Source: Nemophila menziesii (lineage: Eukaryota > Streptophyta > Magnoliopsida > Boraginales > Hydrophyllaceae). Taken from it: a DNA stretch of 64,000 nucleotides. Location of the stretch: positions 3,596,001 through 3,660,000 of the forward strand of contig JARWIR010000047.1 of the NCBI GenBank assembly GCA_029959085.1, given 5' to 3'. Positions 1 through 11,212 of this stretch are shown here, in pieces; positions within the stretch are counted from its first letter, which is position 1, and each line of letters begins with the position of its first letter. Below the pieces are notes generated by a model. That model did no database searches, had not been told where the DNA came from, and saw nothing but the letters and a program-made list of their open reading frames with translations. Made by a program: the position numbers and the translations under genes.

Positions 1-2215
1 TCTTTTTTTTCATATATCTTTTTCACATTAGTTTTTAAATATTGATGTTATTTATCAATTTTATTTATCATATTATAGGGAATTTTGGAATCTATTATCA
101 CAATTTATTCATGTAGAGGAGAATAAGCTTCTCCAAATTAGTATTATTGACCTTTTCTTACTTTTCTAAGTAAATTTGGTGATTTATAATAGTTTGTATG
201 TGTATGGTTGCATAATTTAGTGCTTATATATAAAAATAATTAGACATGGATAGATAATTTGATCTTCATTTATTAGTTTGTCTAAATTGTATATATATTA
301 TAAAAACTAACATGAGTAGGATTTACCTCAGGAATTTCAATAATTATGGATTTAAGAGAAGAAGCCCTTTCAATACAGTAGGAGGTAATATGTCGAGAGA
401 AGATGATTACGGCTCACTCTTTGCATCTCTCCTTTAAAAATTGAATATCGAACATCATCAAGTGCCGAGAGCTTCTGATCTTGTAGATGAAAGGTATCAT
501 TAGAATTTAATTTCAACCAGGCCTAATGGGCAATAAACTCAAAAATAAGTTTAGCAACCCCTTCTTAGCCCAAAAAAGAAAATAGATCTTCCTCTTAACA
601 TACATATATTGTAAGAACCAAGTGTGAATTTGTAAGTGTATTACACAAATTTGAAAAAATATAAATACCATTCTAGTAAGTATTTTACTCTTTTTACATG
701 TAGAAACACTTTTGCATATTTGTCCTGGATCGTGAATTTTAGTTGTTGAACATTTGGATTGTAGAAAGTAGCATTCTCTTGCAAGTCATGAATGTCAAAT
801 TTAGTATATGAATTATATATATATATATAGGGTCTTGTAAATTAGGAAATAAGTTAGTTAATATTATTTTTATCTTATACGAAAATTATGTAAAAGTTTA
901 CAATTCTACATGTAATAACATATAGAAAAGAAATAACTTATCAAAATTATTTTCTAAGTAATAAAACATGACTAATCTTAATCTATGTCAAATCAGGGTC
1001 TTACAACTTGAAAAACTAATCATATTTCTCAATCACATATTGATGATTCTCATGCGTCTGAATGAAAACACTATCTGCCGTAATGGAAACAATTTTTTAT
1101 GTTGGTCTCGATCTTGGATGTATCTTAGAGGGTTGGAAAAGTTTAAGTACTTGACATAGGACTACATAGCATTATTTTTTTATGATAATTTTTTTAAACG
1201 TTTTTTATAATTAACTTGATAATTTATAGTTACTACTATTTATAACTCTTCTTCGTTCAATTAATTGAATCTAGTCCTCAAGTGTTAGAATACTATAAAA
1301 TTTTACAAAATAGCTCATCTTATTAAAATTCGAATTAATTTGATGGTGACATAGAAACATCACATTATATTGTAATTGTACATCATATGAAAATGTACTA
1401 TTACAATTAACTCATACTAAATTATCTTAATGATTTATATATTGTTTACATTTCTATTTTAACCATAATTTTTGTTGATATCTTTTCTTACACTTTTATC
1501 AATTAAGGTTTCTTTAAAATTTATATTACCTATTTTGAAAATCAATTTCAATTTCAATCGCTTTATTAATAGAAAATTATATAACATCTTTATTGATTGA
1601 TGGTATCTTTTAGACTAATGTCTATAAAAAGTATGCAAATCGAATTTTGCAAGAATATGAATTTTATATATTGGATCAAATTGGGTTTTAATTGACTCAC
1701 AATATTGGAATTGTTGAAAAAAGTGTATTAAATTCAATTTAATTTGTCAATTTTTTCTAAGCGTGGATCATTGTACATGGAAGAGGCGTAGATTAAATAA
1801 TAAAATCACCAAGTTGTAATGATTAAAATAATGGGAAAAAATTGAAATATACTCTCATAACATTACTTTTTTCAAAAAATCAAAATTTGTCCTAAGTTAT
1901 AAAAATGATAAACATTGATAAATATTTTCCAGTTGATAGTAGATAAATTTTTCTATAATATCAATTATTTCATCAAAGGAATCTTATTTTGCAATAATTT
2001 TAAAAAATGGTCCATGGTCAAGGTTTTTTGGACCCGGGTAAAAATATTTGAATTATTTGTTAAAGTTTCTTGTATTTGGATAAAATTATATGGTAAGTTT
2101 TTTAGGGTGTGTCATTGTACATTGAGCAACAAATTAAATTACCTATTATTAATGAGAAACTTAAAATACATAAATTTAAAGACATGAATAAATTGAACGT
2201 TCTTTGATTGTATGA
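1..2215 (+). repeat. Left-arm block homologous to 58,245-60,800
   Basis: Long near-collinear similarity to 58,245-60,800: shared phrases include the relic exons, the AACCAAGTGTGAATTTGT stretch, the ACATGTAATAACAT stretch and the TTTTTTGGACC stretch near 2,025 and 60,600. Differences include an expanded AT tract in the right copy and extra sequence at about 60,240-60,540. About 720-805 recurs at 2,220-2,305, and 825-1,765 recurs at 2,930-4,030, so the left arm itself contains two successive units of this family. No functional gene seen. Confidence 0.75.
79..490 (+). pseudogene. Unidentified gene relic, left-arm copy (two exon-like pieces)
   Basis: I do not recognise this gene. At 79-136 a 58-bp exon-like piece follows a pyrimidine/AG acceptor and reads, from phase 1, as a short helix-like peptide containing SQFIHVEENKLLQ. 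Two relatives lie at 57,918-57,975 and 58,312-58,369. In those copies the exon ends CAA followed by GTTAGT; here the donor is ATTAGT, so it is broken. A second coding-like piece (about 320-490) reads RIYLRNFNN, then KRRSPFNTVGG, then SREDDYGSLF, and is stopped by TAA. The copy at 58,555-58,720 has the same TAA, so the stop predates the duplication. Most differences between the two long copies change the amino acid, as expected without selection. Family unknown; a search of the combined fragments would be needed to name it. Confidence 0.4.
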
Positions 2216-4030
2216 TTCATTTGTCCTCGATCATGAACTTTAGTTGTTGAAGATTCGGATTGTAGAAAGTAGCATTTTCTTGTAAGTCATGAGTGTCCTA
2301 TTTAGTCTGTAAACAAGACAATTTTAATACCAAATAAAGCTTTGAAAAAATTTACATGGAAGAAGTATGTTTAATTATGCAGAAGTACTCAACTATATTA
2401 CTTTTGTATTATTCAGTTATATACAAATTTGTGGAGTGAGATACATTGCATACCTTTTGTAGAATATTGTAGAAACCAGTACATCACGATATAATCTTCA
2501 GAAACAAATGAAGACATAGAAAGACTTACAATATATATACTTTATACATTATTTAAGAAAAGATGAAAATTCGAAATAAATCATAGTCATATTTTTAATG
2601 GAAAAATGATGGCACCCTAAGATCTTATAATTTACAACATTAGCTCATATTCGTGTGTATGTATCTATGGTAGCATTTTATAAATTATTATAGTCAATAT
2701 GAGTAACACTTTAATTTTTAACATCTTAAGTTTCTTCCGGATTTAGACTTTTTTACATTAAATAGTTATATGATGGGAATGATGATCAAATGCTGCTTAA
2801 AAAATAATGTAAATAAGTAGTTGATTTATACTTGTTTGGCTGCACACAATATCGATGACAATGGGAACGAGAACGGCTAAAGAAGGAAATATATTTTTAT
2901 GACGAACAAGAAGATTTGTAGTTTATTATGTAAACTAGATATGTATATATTGGGTCTTGTAAGTTGGGAAATAATCTTGTATGAAAATTATATAAAAGGT
3001 TATAATTCTACATGTAATAAGATATCAAAAATAAAAACTTACCATTATTATTTTCTAAGTAATAAGCCATGAGTATTCTTAATTACATCTCAAAAAACTA
3101 TTTATATTACTCAATCACATATTAATGATTCTCATGCGACGAAATCACCAATATTCGCCTTAATAGAGACAAATTTTTATGTTTGTTTCAATCTTGTATG
3201 TATATTAGAGGGTTGGCCAAGATTAGGTAGTTGATATAGAACTATATTTTCTATAATAATTTCTTCAAAATCTTTTTTTATAATTAACTTGATAACATAT
3301 GGATACTATCAAGATTAGGTAATTGATATAGAACTATATTTTCTATAATAATTTCTTCAAAATCTTTTTTTATAATTAACTTGATAATATATAGAGGGTT
3401 GGCCAAGATTAGGTAGTTGATATAGAACTATATTTTCTATAATAATTTCTTCAAAATCTTTTTTTATAATTAACTTGATAATATATAGATACTAGTTTTT
3501 ATAACCCTTCTTTTCTCATTGAATTGTAACTTATCCTTAACGGTCAAAATAAAATAAACTTTCATAAAATAGTTTATCTTATTAAAATAGGAATTAATAT
3601 GATGGTGACACAAAAACATCACATAATATTATAATTGTACATCACAAAAAAATGTATTATTAAAATTAATTCATAAAGAATGATCTTAATGGATTCAAGT
3701 ATTTTTTACATTTTCTATTTTAGCCATAATTTTTATTGAGATCTTTAGTTTAAGATATTATCAATTTAATTTTTTTTTGAAAATTAATATTACCTCTTTT
3801 GAAAATCAATTTCAAATTCAATCGATTTATTAGTAGAAAAATTTGTAACATTTTTATTGATTGATGATATTTTAAGACAAAAAACCATGAAATTTATGCA
3901 ATTAGAATTTCGCAATAACATGAATTTTTTATTTTTCATAATAGTATTAATTGACTCAAAATATTGGAGTTGTTGAAATAAGTGTATTAAATATAATTTA
4001 ATATTTCATCAATTTTTCTAAGTGTGGATT
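2216..4030 (+). repeat. Second, more decayed unit of the left-arm repeat
   Basis: 2,220-2,305 repeats 720-805 (region around CATGAACTTTAGTTGTTGAA) and 2,930-4,030 repeats 825-1,765. The stretch 2,310-2,930 has no relative that I noticed and no coding signal. Divergence is clearly higher than between the left and right arms, so this duplication is older. Confidence 0.6.
3219..3492 (+). repeat. Three tandem copies of a ~93-bp unit
   Basis: The unit begins AAGATTAGGTAGTTGATATA and ends near CTTGATAATATATAG. Copies start at 3,219, 3,311 and 3,405 (spacings 92 and 94). The homologous stretches near 1,140 and 59,410 have only one copy, so the expansion is local to this unit. The copies are nearly identical and therefore recent compared with the unit that holds them. 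Confidence 0.85.
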
Positions 4031-5127
4031 AGTTTTGGAAAATACCATTTGTACCCAATTTTTTATTAGTGAAAATTTCATTACTCAAACTTAATATTTA
4101 TATAGATTTTTACATTACTCTTCCATTTCTTAAAGTTTATAAGAGGTCTTAATAGATATAATCTAAAAAGTGGTTATAAAATTTTACAAAAATTATTATA
4201 CTTTATTTTTCTATCTTCTACTCCTATACCTATACATACTGTGTAGATTTTGTGTTCTCCTTAAATCATCATCATATTAATCATATATCATCTTCATAAT
4301 CATTTTCAATCTTGCTTCACTTGGAAACACATCGTAAACAGACTATAATACACACTATTTCAAGTTTCATGATTAACTATAATTGATAAAATTATATACT
4401 TTAAACTAGAAAATGCCTATTTATTTTTGTTGCTTCCTTGGATATTTAGGTTATCCATCTTTAATGAAATTTAAACATTTATAAACATCCTATTGAGATA
4501 TATAAACACTTAATTGTAAAGAAAATAATAGTCAACAAGATCCTTAAACGTTTCCATCATTAAAGGTTGATTGCGCCATATTACACAGTGATCATTAAAA
4601 GTATAGTCATGTAGTCTTTATTCTCTAAATATTAAAAAAAAAATCCTAAATATGACTTCTACCCATTAATTTAATTTTCTCCCAAGAAGTTTCTCTATTT
4701 CCCAAATTGGTCTCGGCCACCACTACACGCACGTTCGCATCTAGCTTTATTTATTTCATAAATTCGGTCGGCATAATAATTGTATGTCCCTAAGTTTTAC
4801 CCTTATATTACATTTACTTGGCACGTGTTTGTCCCTACCAGAAAGTTTCTGGCCCATTTTTGTCTTCCTTGAACTTAATTTGTTTTCCATACCTTTCCTT
4901 AGATGTAGTTTTCTCCTTAACAACAATGAAAAGTGATTAAAACTGTCACTTGTCCACTTTTACTTTGTCTTCTAGCTACCTCTTTAATTCTTATCCACTA
5001 AAACTATTAACCGAATAGCGTCAACAGTCAAAACAAATTATATGTAAAACTTCATATTCAGTTACACAAACCTATCTATCTATATGTATTTTCGATAATA
5101 AAGGTTTATCAAGATAAATTTCAACGA
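4031..5127. other. AT-rich intergenic DNA, nothing recognised
   Basis: I see no coding frame, repeat relationship or terminal structure here. It is slightly less repetitive in feel than its surroundings. Confidence 0.5.
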
Positions 5128-5410
5128 CTAACCTCGCACAATTCCCCATGTAGTTTCTGAGGTGTAGTTTTGCATCCCTACATTTGAGATTCGACCATAG
5201 GAATTAGACATCAGGTATTGATAAAAAATCATCCATAGACCTTTGCCTAAAGCAAAACTCAAATCCTCCATATTCGTAACTTTACCATGAATGGCCATGA
5301 CCAACCTCCACAATTTCGAACAACCACTTTGGACTCCATAATTCTTTTAATTTTGAAGCCAAATAGTTATACCGTAATTCATAGCTAAATAGTCTAATTA
5401 CAACTGTGTT
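5128..5410. repeat. Block D, shared with 62,930-63,190
   Basis: About 280 bp related to 62,930-63,190, sharing the ACATTTGAGATTC, AATCATCCA and GAAGCCAAATAGTTATACC stretches. The minus strand of this copy is open for about 61 codons, but the right copy does not keep the frame, so conserved coding is not supported. Its position after the gene relic and before block E is the same in both arms. Confidence 0.65.
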
Positions 5411-5450
5411 ACTTTTAACATGAATTCATTCAGTATTCTCTTCTCTTTTT

Positions 5451-5645
5451 TGTTTGTGTACATGGGTAATCTGGGATTGTTTACGCGCACCACGACTAAT
5501 CTCACAAGGATATACACGCCTCCCCATGTATATTCTCATGTAAATCAAAACTAGGTTACCCATGTTTAGGGAGGGGTTTGAGCCTTTAACATCTTACTTT
5601 ACACCTGTTAGGGAGGAATTCGAACTCTGGACCTCCCCTTTTCAG
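5451..5645 (-). mobile_element. tRNA-derived SINE, Au-like, 5' truncated
   Basis: Read on the minus strand the element begins near 5,645 with a pol III B-box-like GGTCCAGAGTTCGAATTCC. It continues through a body containing GGCGTGTATATCCTTGTG, GATTAGTCGTGGTGCGCG and TACCCATGTACAC, and ends near 5,451 by a short A-rich tail (T-rich on the plus strand). The B box plus a GATTAGTCG-GTGCGCG core is what I associate with plant Au-type SINEs; the family name is from memory. No convincing A box is visible, suggesting 5' truncation. The paralogous block at ~55,040-55,070 lacks it and passes directly from TCTTCTCTTG to TGCTGAAGAAATAAC, giving an approximate empty site. Confidence 0.7.
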
Positions 5646-7088
5646 TGCTGAAGAAATAACAAGGAAAATGGTTATGTTTTCTCTTCTCTTGATCTCATAA
5701 CTTGTGCATTTTCATAATTCTCAATGTATTAATCACCTTCAATAAGTGTAGTATTAATCACTACCTTCATCTTCATACTCTCATTAAAGTCAACTATAAC
5801 CAAAATTACTATATTTATACAAGCGATATGTCATTCATAGGTTCTTCTTGATGGCTTACCAAATATTTAATCAACTGTGTTACCTTTTTCCATCGTTTCA
5901 AGTTAGGAGACTAAAATATGTAAATATTGGGAATTATTAATTATTTTCGTCATTGTTAGGGTGCGGTTGTTTCCTTGGAGTTTTTCATATTTAAGATCTA
6001 ATTGCTGAAAAATATTCAAAAATATTTTTGCAATTTTATTTAATGTGATTCACATATCTTTTTAATTGTTGCATGTTTTTATAATGGGTTGTTTGTGCTT
6101 ATTAATGACGAGTGGATCTTTTTGTCAAACACCTTTTTTTAATTAATATAAAAAAATTATAAGATTAGTTGTCTATTAAAAAAATCTTATATGATGGTTC
6201 ACATCATAATTGTATTAATTTAGAAGATGAAAGGAGAAATATTTATCAACCAAAAATATACTATAAAATTAATATGGAACCCTAATTTTCCTAAACGCCT
6301 GCCCCTTTTATCCTCTCCACCTTTATAATTTTTCTTCTCTTTACATTCATATTTTTTTCCAAGCTAGCTTCATATTGTTTCCAATATACTTCAAATTTAT
6401 ATGAAAATTTCATCTCTTTTTTACATTTACCCAATATCAAATCCTACCCATCAATTTAATTCTCTTGGATTTATTTATAGCCTCAGTAATTTGACCGCAA
6501 GTTTAAAGGTATAATCTATACTTGCACAATTATTTTCATTATATAAAAAATATATTTGAATTTACAATTGAATATATTAATTTGAGCATTTTTTATTAAA
6601 GATTTACAAACAATCAATTAAAAGTTACATATAATGGGAATTTTTTCCTCTAAGATATTTATATGAGAATTTGGTTTGATATTATAATTATGATTAATAT
6701 CATTATTTATAGATATAGAATTTTCAAAAATAATGTCTATAATTTTTGTATTATATTCTACGATATTATAAAATATTTGTTGATAAATTATAGTTTCAAA
6801 ATAAAAGCCATGCCTTTAACAGTATTATTTTTATAGGATAGGTCATACTCTAGTTATTATATCTTAATATAGATAATTGAAATTTTTGAATCAAATAATT
6901 ACATGTAGGTACATATATATACATTAAATATATGTATAAATATATATTACATATAAAAAATGGTCAAATATGTTTTTTTGCTAATATTTTCTGTCAAAAT
7001 ATATGTATTGTATTTTTATGAATTATATTGACAAATATATGAGTTATTTTATAATAATTTTTATTTTCTCGAAAAATCAGAAATATAT
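5646..7088. repeat. Block E, shared with 55,060-56,440 and partly with 63,200-63,960
   Basis: Collinear similarity from the GCTGAAGAAATAACAAGG stretch to TTTTTATTTTCTCG. The copy at 55,060 lacks about 80 bp present here near 6,020-6,100; the more diverged copy at 63,200 keeps that part. The homology stops at about 7,088, just where the reused mosaic modules begin, marking an ancient junction. No coding signal. Confidence 0.75.
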
Positions 7089-7095
7089 ACTTTGA

Positions 7096-7281
7096 CATGA
7101 TACCATGTTTCTATGCTCTATATTTTCTATATGGTCTTTAGATGTTCCAATCTATGTACATATCTTAAACTAGTCTCGTTTTCATTGACAAAAACAAAAC
7201 ACCCCAAATCTAGTATCTACAATACCAAACTACAATAATTTAAATAGAAACTAAGGCAACAGTGTAACACTAGAAAGATGA
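7096..7281 (+). repeat. 186-bp direct repeat, first copy
   Basis: Closely matches 8,643-8,826: both contain CATGTTTCTAT, then CTAGTCTCGTTTTCATTGAC, then CACCCCAAATC and AGAAAGATGAA. Relatives occur at ~32,755-32,945 and ~38,630-38,825. Two direct copies 1.55 kb apart suggest a partial tandem duplication. They lack TG...CA ends or a primer-binding site, so I do not call them LTRs. Confidence 0.7.
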
Positions 7282-7659
7282 ACTAGTAATTTGCTAAAAT
7301 TTTAATTTAAATTATGCACATACTATTACTAGTTTACTATAGATAATAAACAAATTAACAAAATAAAGACTTGAAAATCTTAATAACCAAAGATAAAAGA
7401 ACATCTAAATCACATTTTACTAGTATCAAAATTTTTTTTATATATATATATATATATTCAAATAAGATAAAGTATCAATATTCAATAAACTAAACAATAA
7501 TAGAAACTAATAGCTCCTTATCGTATAAAAAATTAAAAATAAACCATAATTAACTATATATAATATGTTATAATTTAAAAAATAATAACTCAAAAATTAT
7601 TCAATTAACCAAAAGGTAAAAAAATAAAAAAAATAAAAAAAATTATTTATACAACGTAA

Positions 7660-8000
7660 TCTATATCGTTATTATATCATCTTTCTAACATAATATAAAG
7701 CCGCCACCCCTTCTTTCCTAATATTGAACCTTAGAGTCCACCCTTTATCATCTATACATAACACATTACACACACAAAGCATCACCCCTCCCTTCCTAAT
7801 ATTGAACCTTAGAGCCCACCTATACATAACACTTACACACACAAAGCATCAGTAAATTGCTTTTAAATTTTCTATGTAGTATCATCATTTTGTAATCATT
7901 AATCTAATGTGTCCCCTTCTCAAAGGTGCTTCTTTTTTCCTTCCTTCTTCGATCTTCTTATCTTCAAGTATCTTTCTTTGACCATTCTATTTTAGTTGAA
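7660..8000 (+). promoter_or_regulatory. TATA-containing, pyrimidine-rich promoter-like module, copy 1
   Basis: AATATAAAG at ~7,692-7,700 is followed by C-rich short blocks, then a CT-rich leader (TTTTTTCCTTCCTTCTTCG) at ~7,930. The arrangement resembles a plant promoter and 5' leader and is kept at 31,905-32,120 and 37,780-37,990. Within this copy, 7,706-7,783 is duplicated in tandem as 7,784-7,850 (the second lacks 11 bp); the other two modules have one copy. No coding sequence follows, so at most a promoter relic. Confidence 0.25.
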
Positions 8001-8642
8001 AATTCTTTGTTAGGTTGATATTTTTTATTAATAGCTTATTGCTTATCCTTTATAATAAATCTACTTCATATATTTTTATTGTCTAGGAAAATATTTATCA
8101 TTGTTATTTATAACTTTGATTTATTTTTTTTGTTATTTTTTTAGTATATTTTCTACTAATTTTTATTGGGTGTATATTAGTTTGAAAAACTCTTTACTTG
8201 AAATTGATTGGAAACATTTCATTTATTATATATCGGAATTAGTTATCTTTGAAATTTAAGTTGGATATTTCTAGTTACCAATCAACTTAATCTGAATAAA
8301 ACTAAAAATTAAAGAAGAATCTGTGATATAGTCCTAGTTATCTGTTATTTGGGGAATTTTAGAAATTATATTTAGTGAAGGTTCTAACATTAAAAAACCC
8401 TGGTAAAGGAAAATTCCATATATAGTTCCTGAACTATATCCCTATTTTTATGGACTTGATATCTCTTTTCTATGGGTGCATAGTTCTCTTTACGCGATAT
8501 GATTTAGGTGAGAAGGAAGCTGAAGTTTGTTATTGAAACATTGTTGATATAATCTATGGGTAGTTGGTCGGATTAAGTGGGGGGTGCTCTATTGGAATTT
8601 AAGATGTTGCAACTTCTTATATACATTAAATATTTTGGATTC

Positions 8643-8826
8643 ATGATATCATGTTTCTATACTCTATATTTTCTATATGGTCTTTAGTTGTTCCAATTTA
8701 TGTACATATCTTAAACTAGTCTCGTTTTCATTGACAAAAAAAACACCCCAAATCCAGTATCTACAATACCAAACTACAATCATTTAAATAGAAACTAAGG
8801 CTACAGTGTAACACCAGAAAGATGAA
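8643..8826 (+). repeat. 186-bp direct repeat, second copy
   Basis: Partner of 7,096-7,281. In the tandem units at 30.6-42.3 kb this module appears once per unit, in the same place relative to the promoter-like module. This copy therefore sits in the ancestral context and the 7,096 copy is the displaced one. Confidence 0.7.
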
Positions 8827-10860
8827 AATGACAAGTCTACATTATACCCCCACATATCATAATCAATCAAGTTTAGCAACCGTACAAAAATTGAGCAAGA
8901 TAACTTATATTTAAGAACCTTTCTTTTATACTATCTTAATGGTATTTTGAATGGTTAATCTACTTCTAAGTGATGATAGACTTCAACTATCCAATCTTTG
9001 AACATGTAAATATCATTTTCATATTGTCTAAAATAACTTCCATTCACATAAAAGTAAAATCATCACTACAAACAATAATATTTAAGAATTGTGTTGAGGT
9101 ATTTGGCTTGCTTGTGTCATCCCTCAATGGGTTTGAGTGGCATTGAGCAAGATAATCTTTGGAGTACCTTAATGGTATTTAGAAAAGGTGGTTCTATTTC
9201 TATTGCATCTCTCTATCTGGTTTAATCTATTAAAAAATATCAATTTGAACAATTATATCTTTGACCACCTCATACATCTATCATTTAACGGTAAGGTAAT
9301 ATGAGCAATTTGTAAATCTCTTATATTCAATTTCTCATAAATATTATATGGTAGGATATTGACAATAGTTCAAGTACTAGAAAAATTCGCTCTACATGTA
9401 TGTGTCTTATGTCATATGGGAATTAAATGTCCATGAATCATTCATTTTTTGGGACATCGGAACTTGCCAAGATGTTATTAACTTTGATGTTCAATTTTAT
9501 TCTTTTGTTATGACCTTGATGTCTCTTCTATTGTGTGAGTATTATCTCTAATATATTTAGCATAAGAAGAGACCGTCTTAATTACTGAAATAGAAAATAA
9601 ATTAAAGTATATTTTGTTAAATATTTAAAACATTGCTTCCTTCTTTTCACCGAGTTCATTATTTTTTTCTATAAGTAAAGAAAAATTGTATTTTAGGTGC
9701 AATACTTCTAATAAATAGAGACATAAGTAGAAGGTCCATCATTAAGAGTATTATTTGGTTCTTTATTCAATTGTTCAATATATGATTCTAAATATATTAT
9801 TATTAGGATGACTAATATGTCATTTCTGGCGAAAAAGGCTAGCCTACCTACTCGTGGCGGGACAAAATGATATAAATGCCTCACAATCTATATAGTTGAT
9901 CATATTGATGAACTCCACACTTTTATCTACTTACTTCGAACTATGGGTGGTGATTTCATTACAATGATAATAAATTAATATTTAAAAGGTATTCTTCAAA
10001 ATATATCACACTTAATAAACGTCTATGGTAGGTAACTAGTCATCAAAATAGTCAAGATATATAAAGATAAAGGTCGTCAAATGTACTTGTCGAACACTGT
10101 GAGACTTCAATTTGAAGAAAGTATAATGTGATCAACATGTGTTCACATCCTTATTAGTTAGAATAGTTTGGTTATATATATATATATATAAAAGAATGAC
10201 ACTATAAATATATTCAAATATATGTGTTTTAACAATCTTGTCCTATTACCACTGATGAGTAGAGTAAAGTGCTTCCACTATATTATCAAATATGGTACGA
10301 AATATATCATTTCATCGCTCTTTAAAACTACCTTATTGAGGGCATTTTATTGCAAGTTTACCTTTAACGATAGTATAATAGTTCCACTAGATGCGTCCTC
10401 CTGGTACTCTTAATATTTGCTACTTGTGCAGGTACGACTTACGAAACCATGTTGAAAAGGCCTTAAAGATCTCAAAAGGATATAAATACTCATGGATGAT
10501 GTTTTTATTCTATCAACGATCCAAACTTGTAAACATAAGTGTATAACTTGTGTGTTACCCTTATTGATAATGCAATTGAGCAACTGATGCCGTAAAACGA
10601 TATTCGTGATTATCAATATCTAATTTTGATGCAAAATATTATATTTAAATAGGACCATTAATGACAAAATGTCTACTATCGGTACTTTCAGTCAAGTCCT
10701 AATAATAAGAGTATCAAAGAATCTTGTAACTAATCGAGTTTATCCATCTATAAAACCATTTGTTTACATAATTTGAATTCAAATTCTATTTGGGGTATTA
10801 TTCCTTCCCATATTATAAATTTTATAAATATATGATTGTGAGACTTATGAAGTTTAATCT
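8827..10860 (+). repeat. Mosaic block related to 31.0-33.7, 35.5-35.9 and 36.8-39.5 kb
   Basis: Several modules recur downstream. 8,880-10,080 resembles 33,000-33,670 and 38,870-39,560 (including the AATGGTATTTTGAATGGTT stretch). 10,140-10,760 resembles 31,000-31,540 and 36,830-37,400 (TGTCCCTATTACCA-like, TTTCCACTA, TCATCGCTCTT). It also partly resembles 28,680-28,920, 35,470-35,900 and 41,390-41,830. Short frames here are chance frames. It is the most diverged set of copies, so the oldest. Confidence 0.6.
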
Positions 10861-10880
10861 TAAACTTTTTGCAAAGGAAT

Positions 10881-11039
10881 AAAAATGTGTATTTGTACTA
10901 TCACAAATCCAGATCAAATGGAGTGGTGGAAATTTTTTTGATGGGTAAGCCTGAAGTTGATACTCACAAAATTGAACCTGAAACAAGAAATATCTCTGAT
11001 TTTGATCATGAAACTAGATCTACTATGGGAAAAATGATG
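10881..11039 (+). pseudogene. NudC/BOBBER-like gene fragment, one frameshifted exon
   Basis: NudC-domain proteins are co-chaperone-like proteins with a CS (p23-like) fold, linked to Hsp90 and dynein in animals and to development and heat tolerance in plants. This piece matches the segment just after the CS domain. It reads NPDQMEWWK, then after a frame change LMGKPEVDTHKIEPETRN, then DFDHETRSTMGKMM; the hallmark motifs are the EWWK, the GxPExDTxKxEPE stretch and DxETRSTxxKMM. The frame breaks in a run of seven T at 10,933-10,939, where eight would restore it. The exon ends ATGATG at an apparent GTATGT donor at 11,040, so it derives from a genomic, intron-bearing copy rather than an mRNA copy. 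An acceptor-like CAAAG lies just upstream. I found neither the preceding CS-domain exons nor the downstream exon. Identity is strong, function certainly lost. Confidence 0.82.
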
Positions 11040-11109
11040 GTATGTTTCTTGATTCTTCTTCTTTACTCTTTGGTCTCATGTGTTTGCATGATTTGATAGA
11101 TTGGTCCTA

Positions 11110-11210
11110 TATGTTGCAAATGTTATATTTAAGTCCTTTGTATTTTGATATTTGTGTCAATGTTAGTCCTTTATCCTAAAAGCCAGGGCAGAGCCAAACT
11201 GGGTTTGGGG
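11110..11210 (+). repeat. Spaced repeat (TTAGTCCTTTATC-type), first block
   Basis: A motif of about 60 bp containing AAATGTTATATTTAAGTCC and CAATGTTAGTCCTTTATC. It recurs in looser form at 11,640-11,810, 42,890-42,960, 43,370-43,470 and 43,620-43,700. It travels with the ATATAGGG minisatellite at both sites, suggesting one composite repeat family. Confidence 0.5.
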
Positions 11211-11212
11211 GC

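Noticed and set aside
1915..2187. 90-codon frame in the left arm
   Set aside because: The right-arm counterpart at 60,495 has different ends and frame changes, so there is no sign of selection.
5128..5313. 61-codon minus frame with natural-looking sequence
   Set aside because: The homologous block at 62,930-63,190 does not keep the frame and I recognise no family; kept only as block D.
7096..8826. LTR pair of a small retrotransposon
   Set aside because: No TG...CA ends, primer-binding site, polypurine tract or target duplication visible.
10222..10616. Two opposite-strand frames of 63 and 68 codons
   Set aside because: Equivalent positions in the related modules at 31.1, 35.6, 37.0 and 41.6 kb are interrupted.
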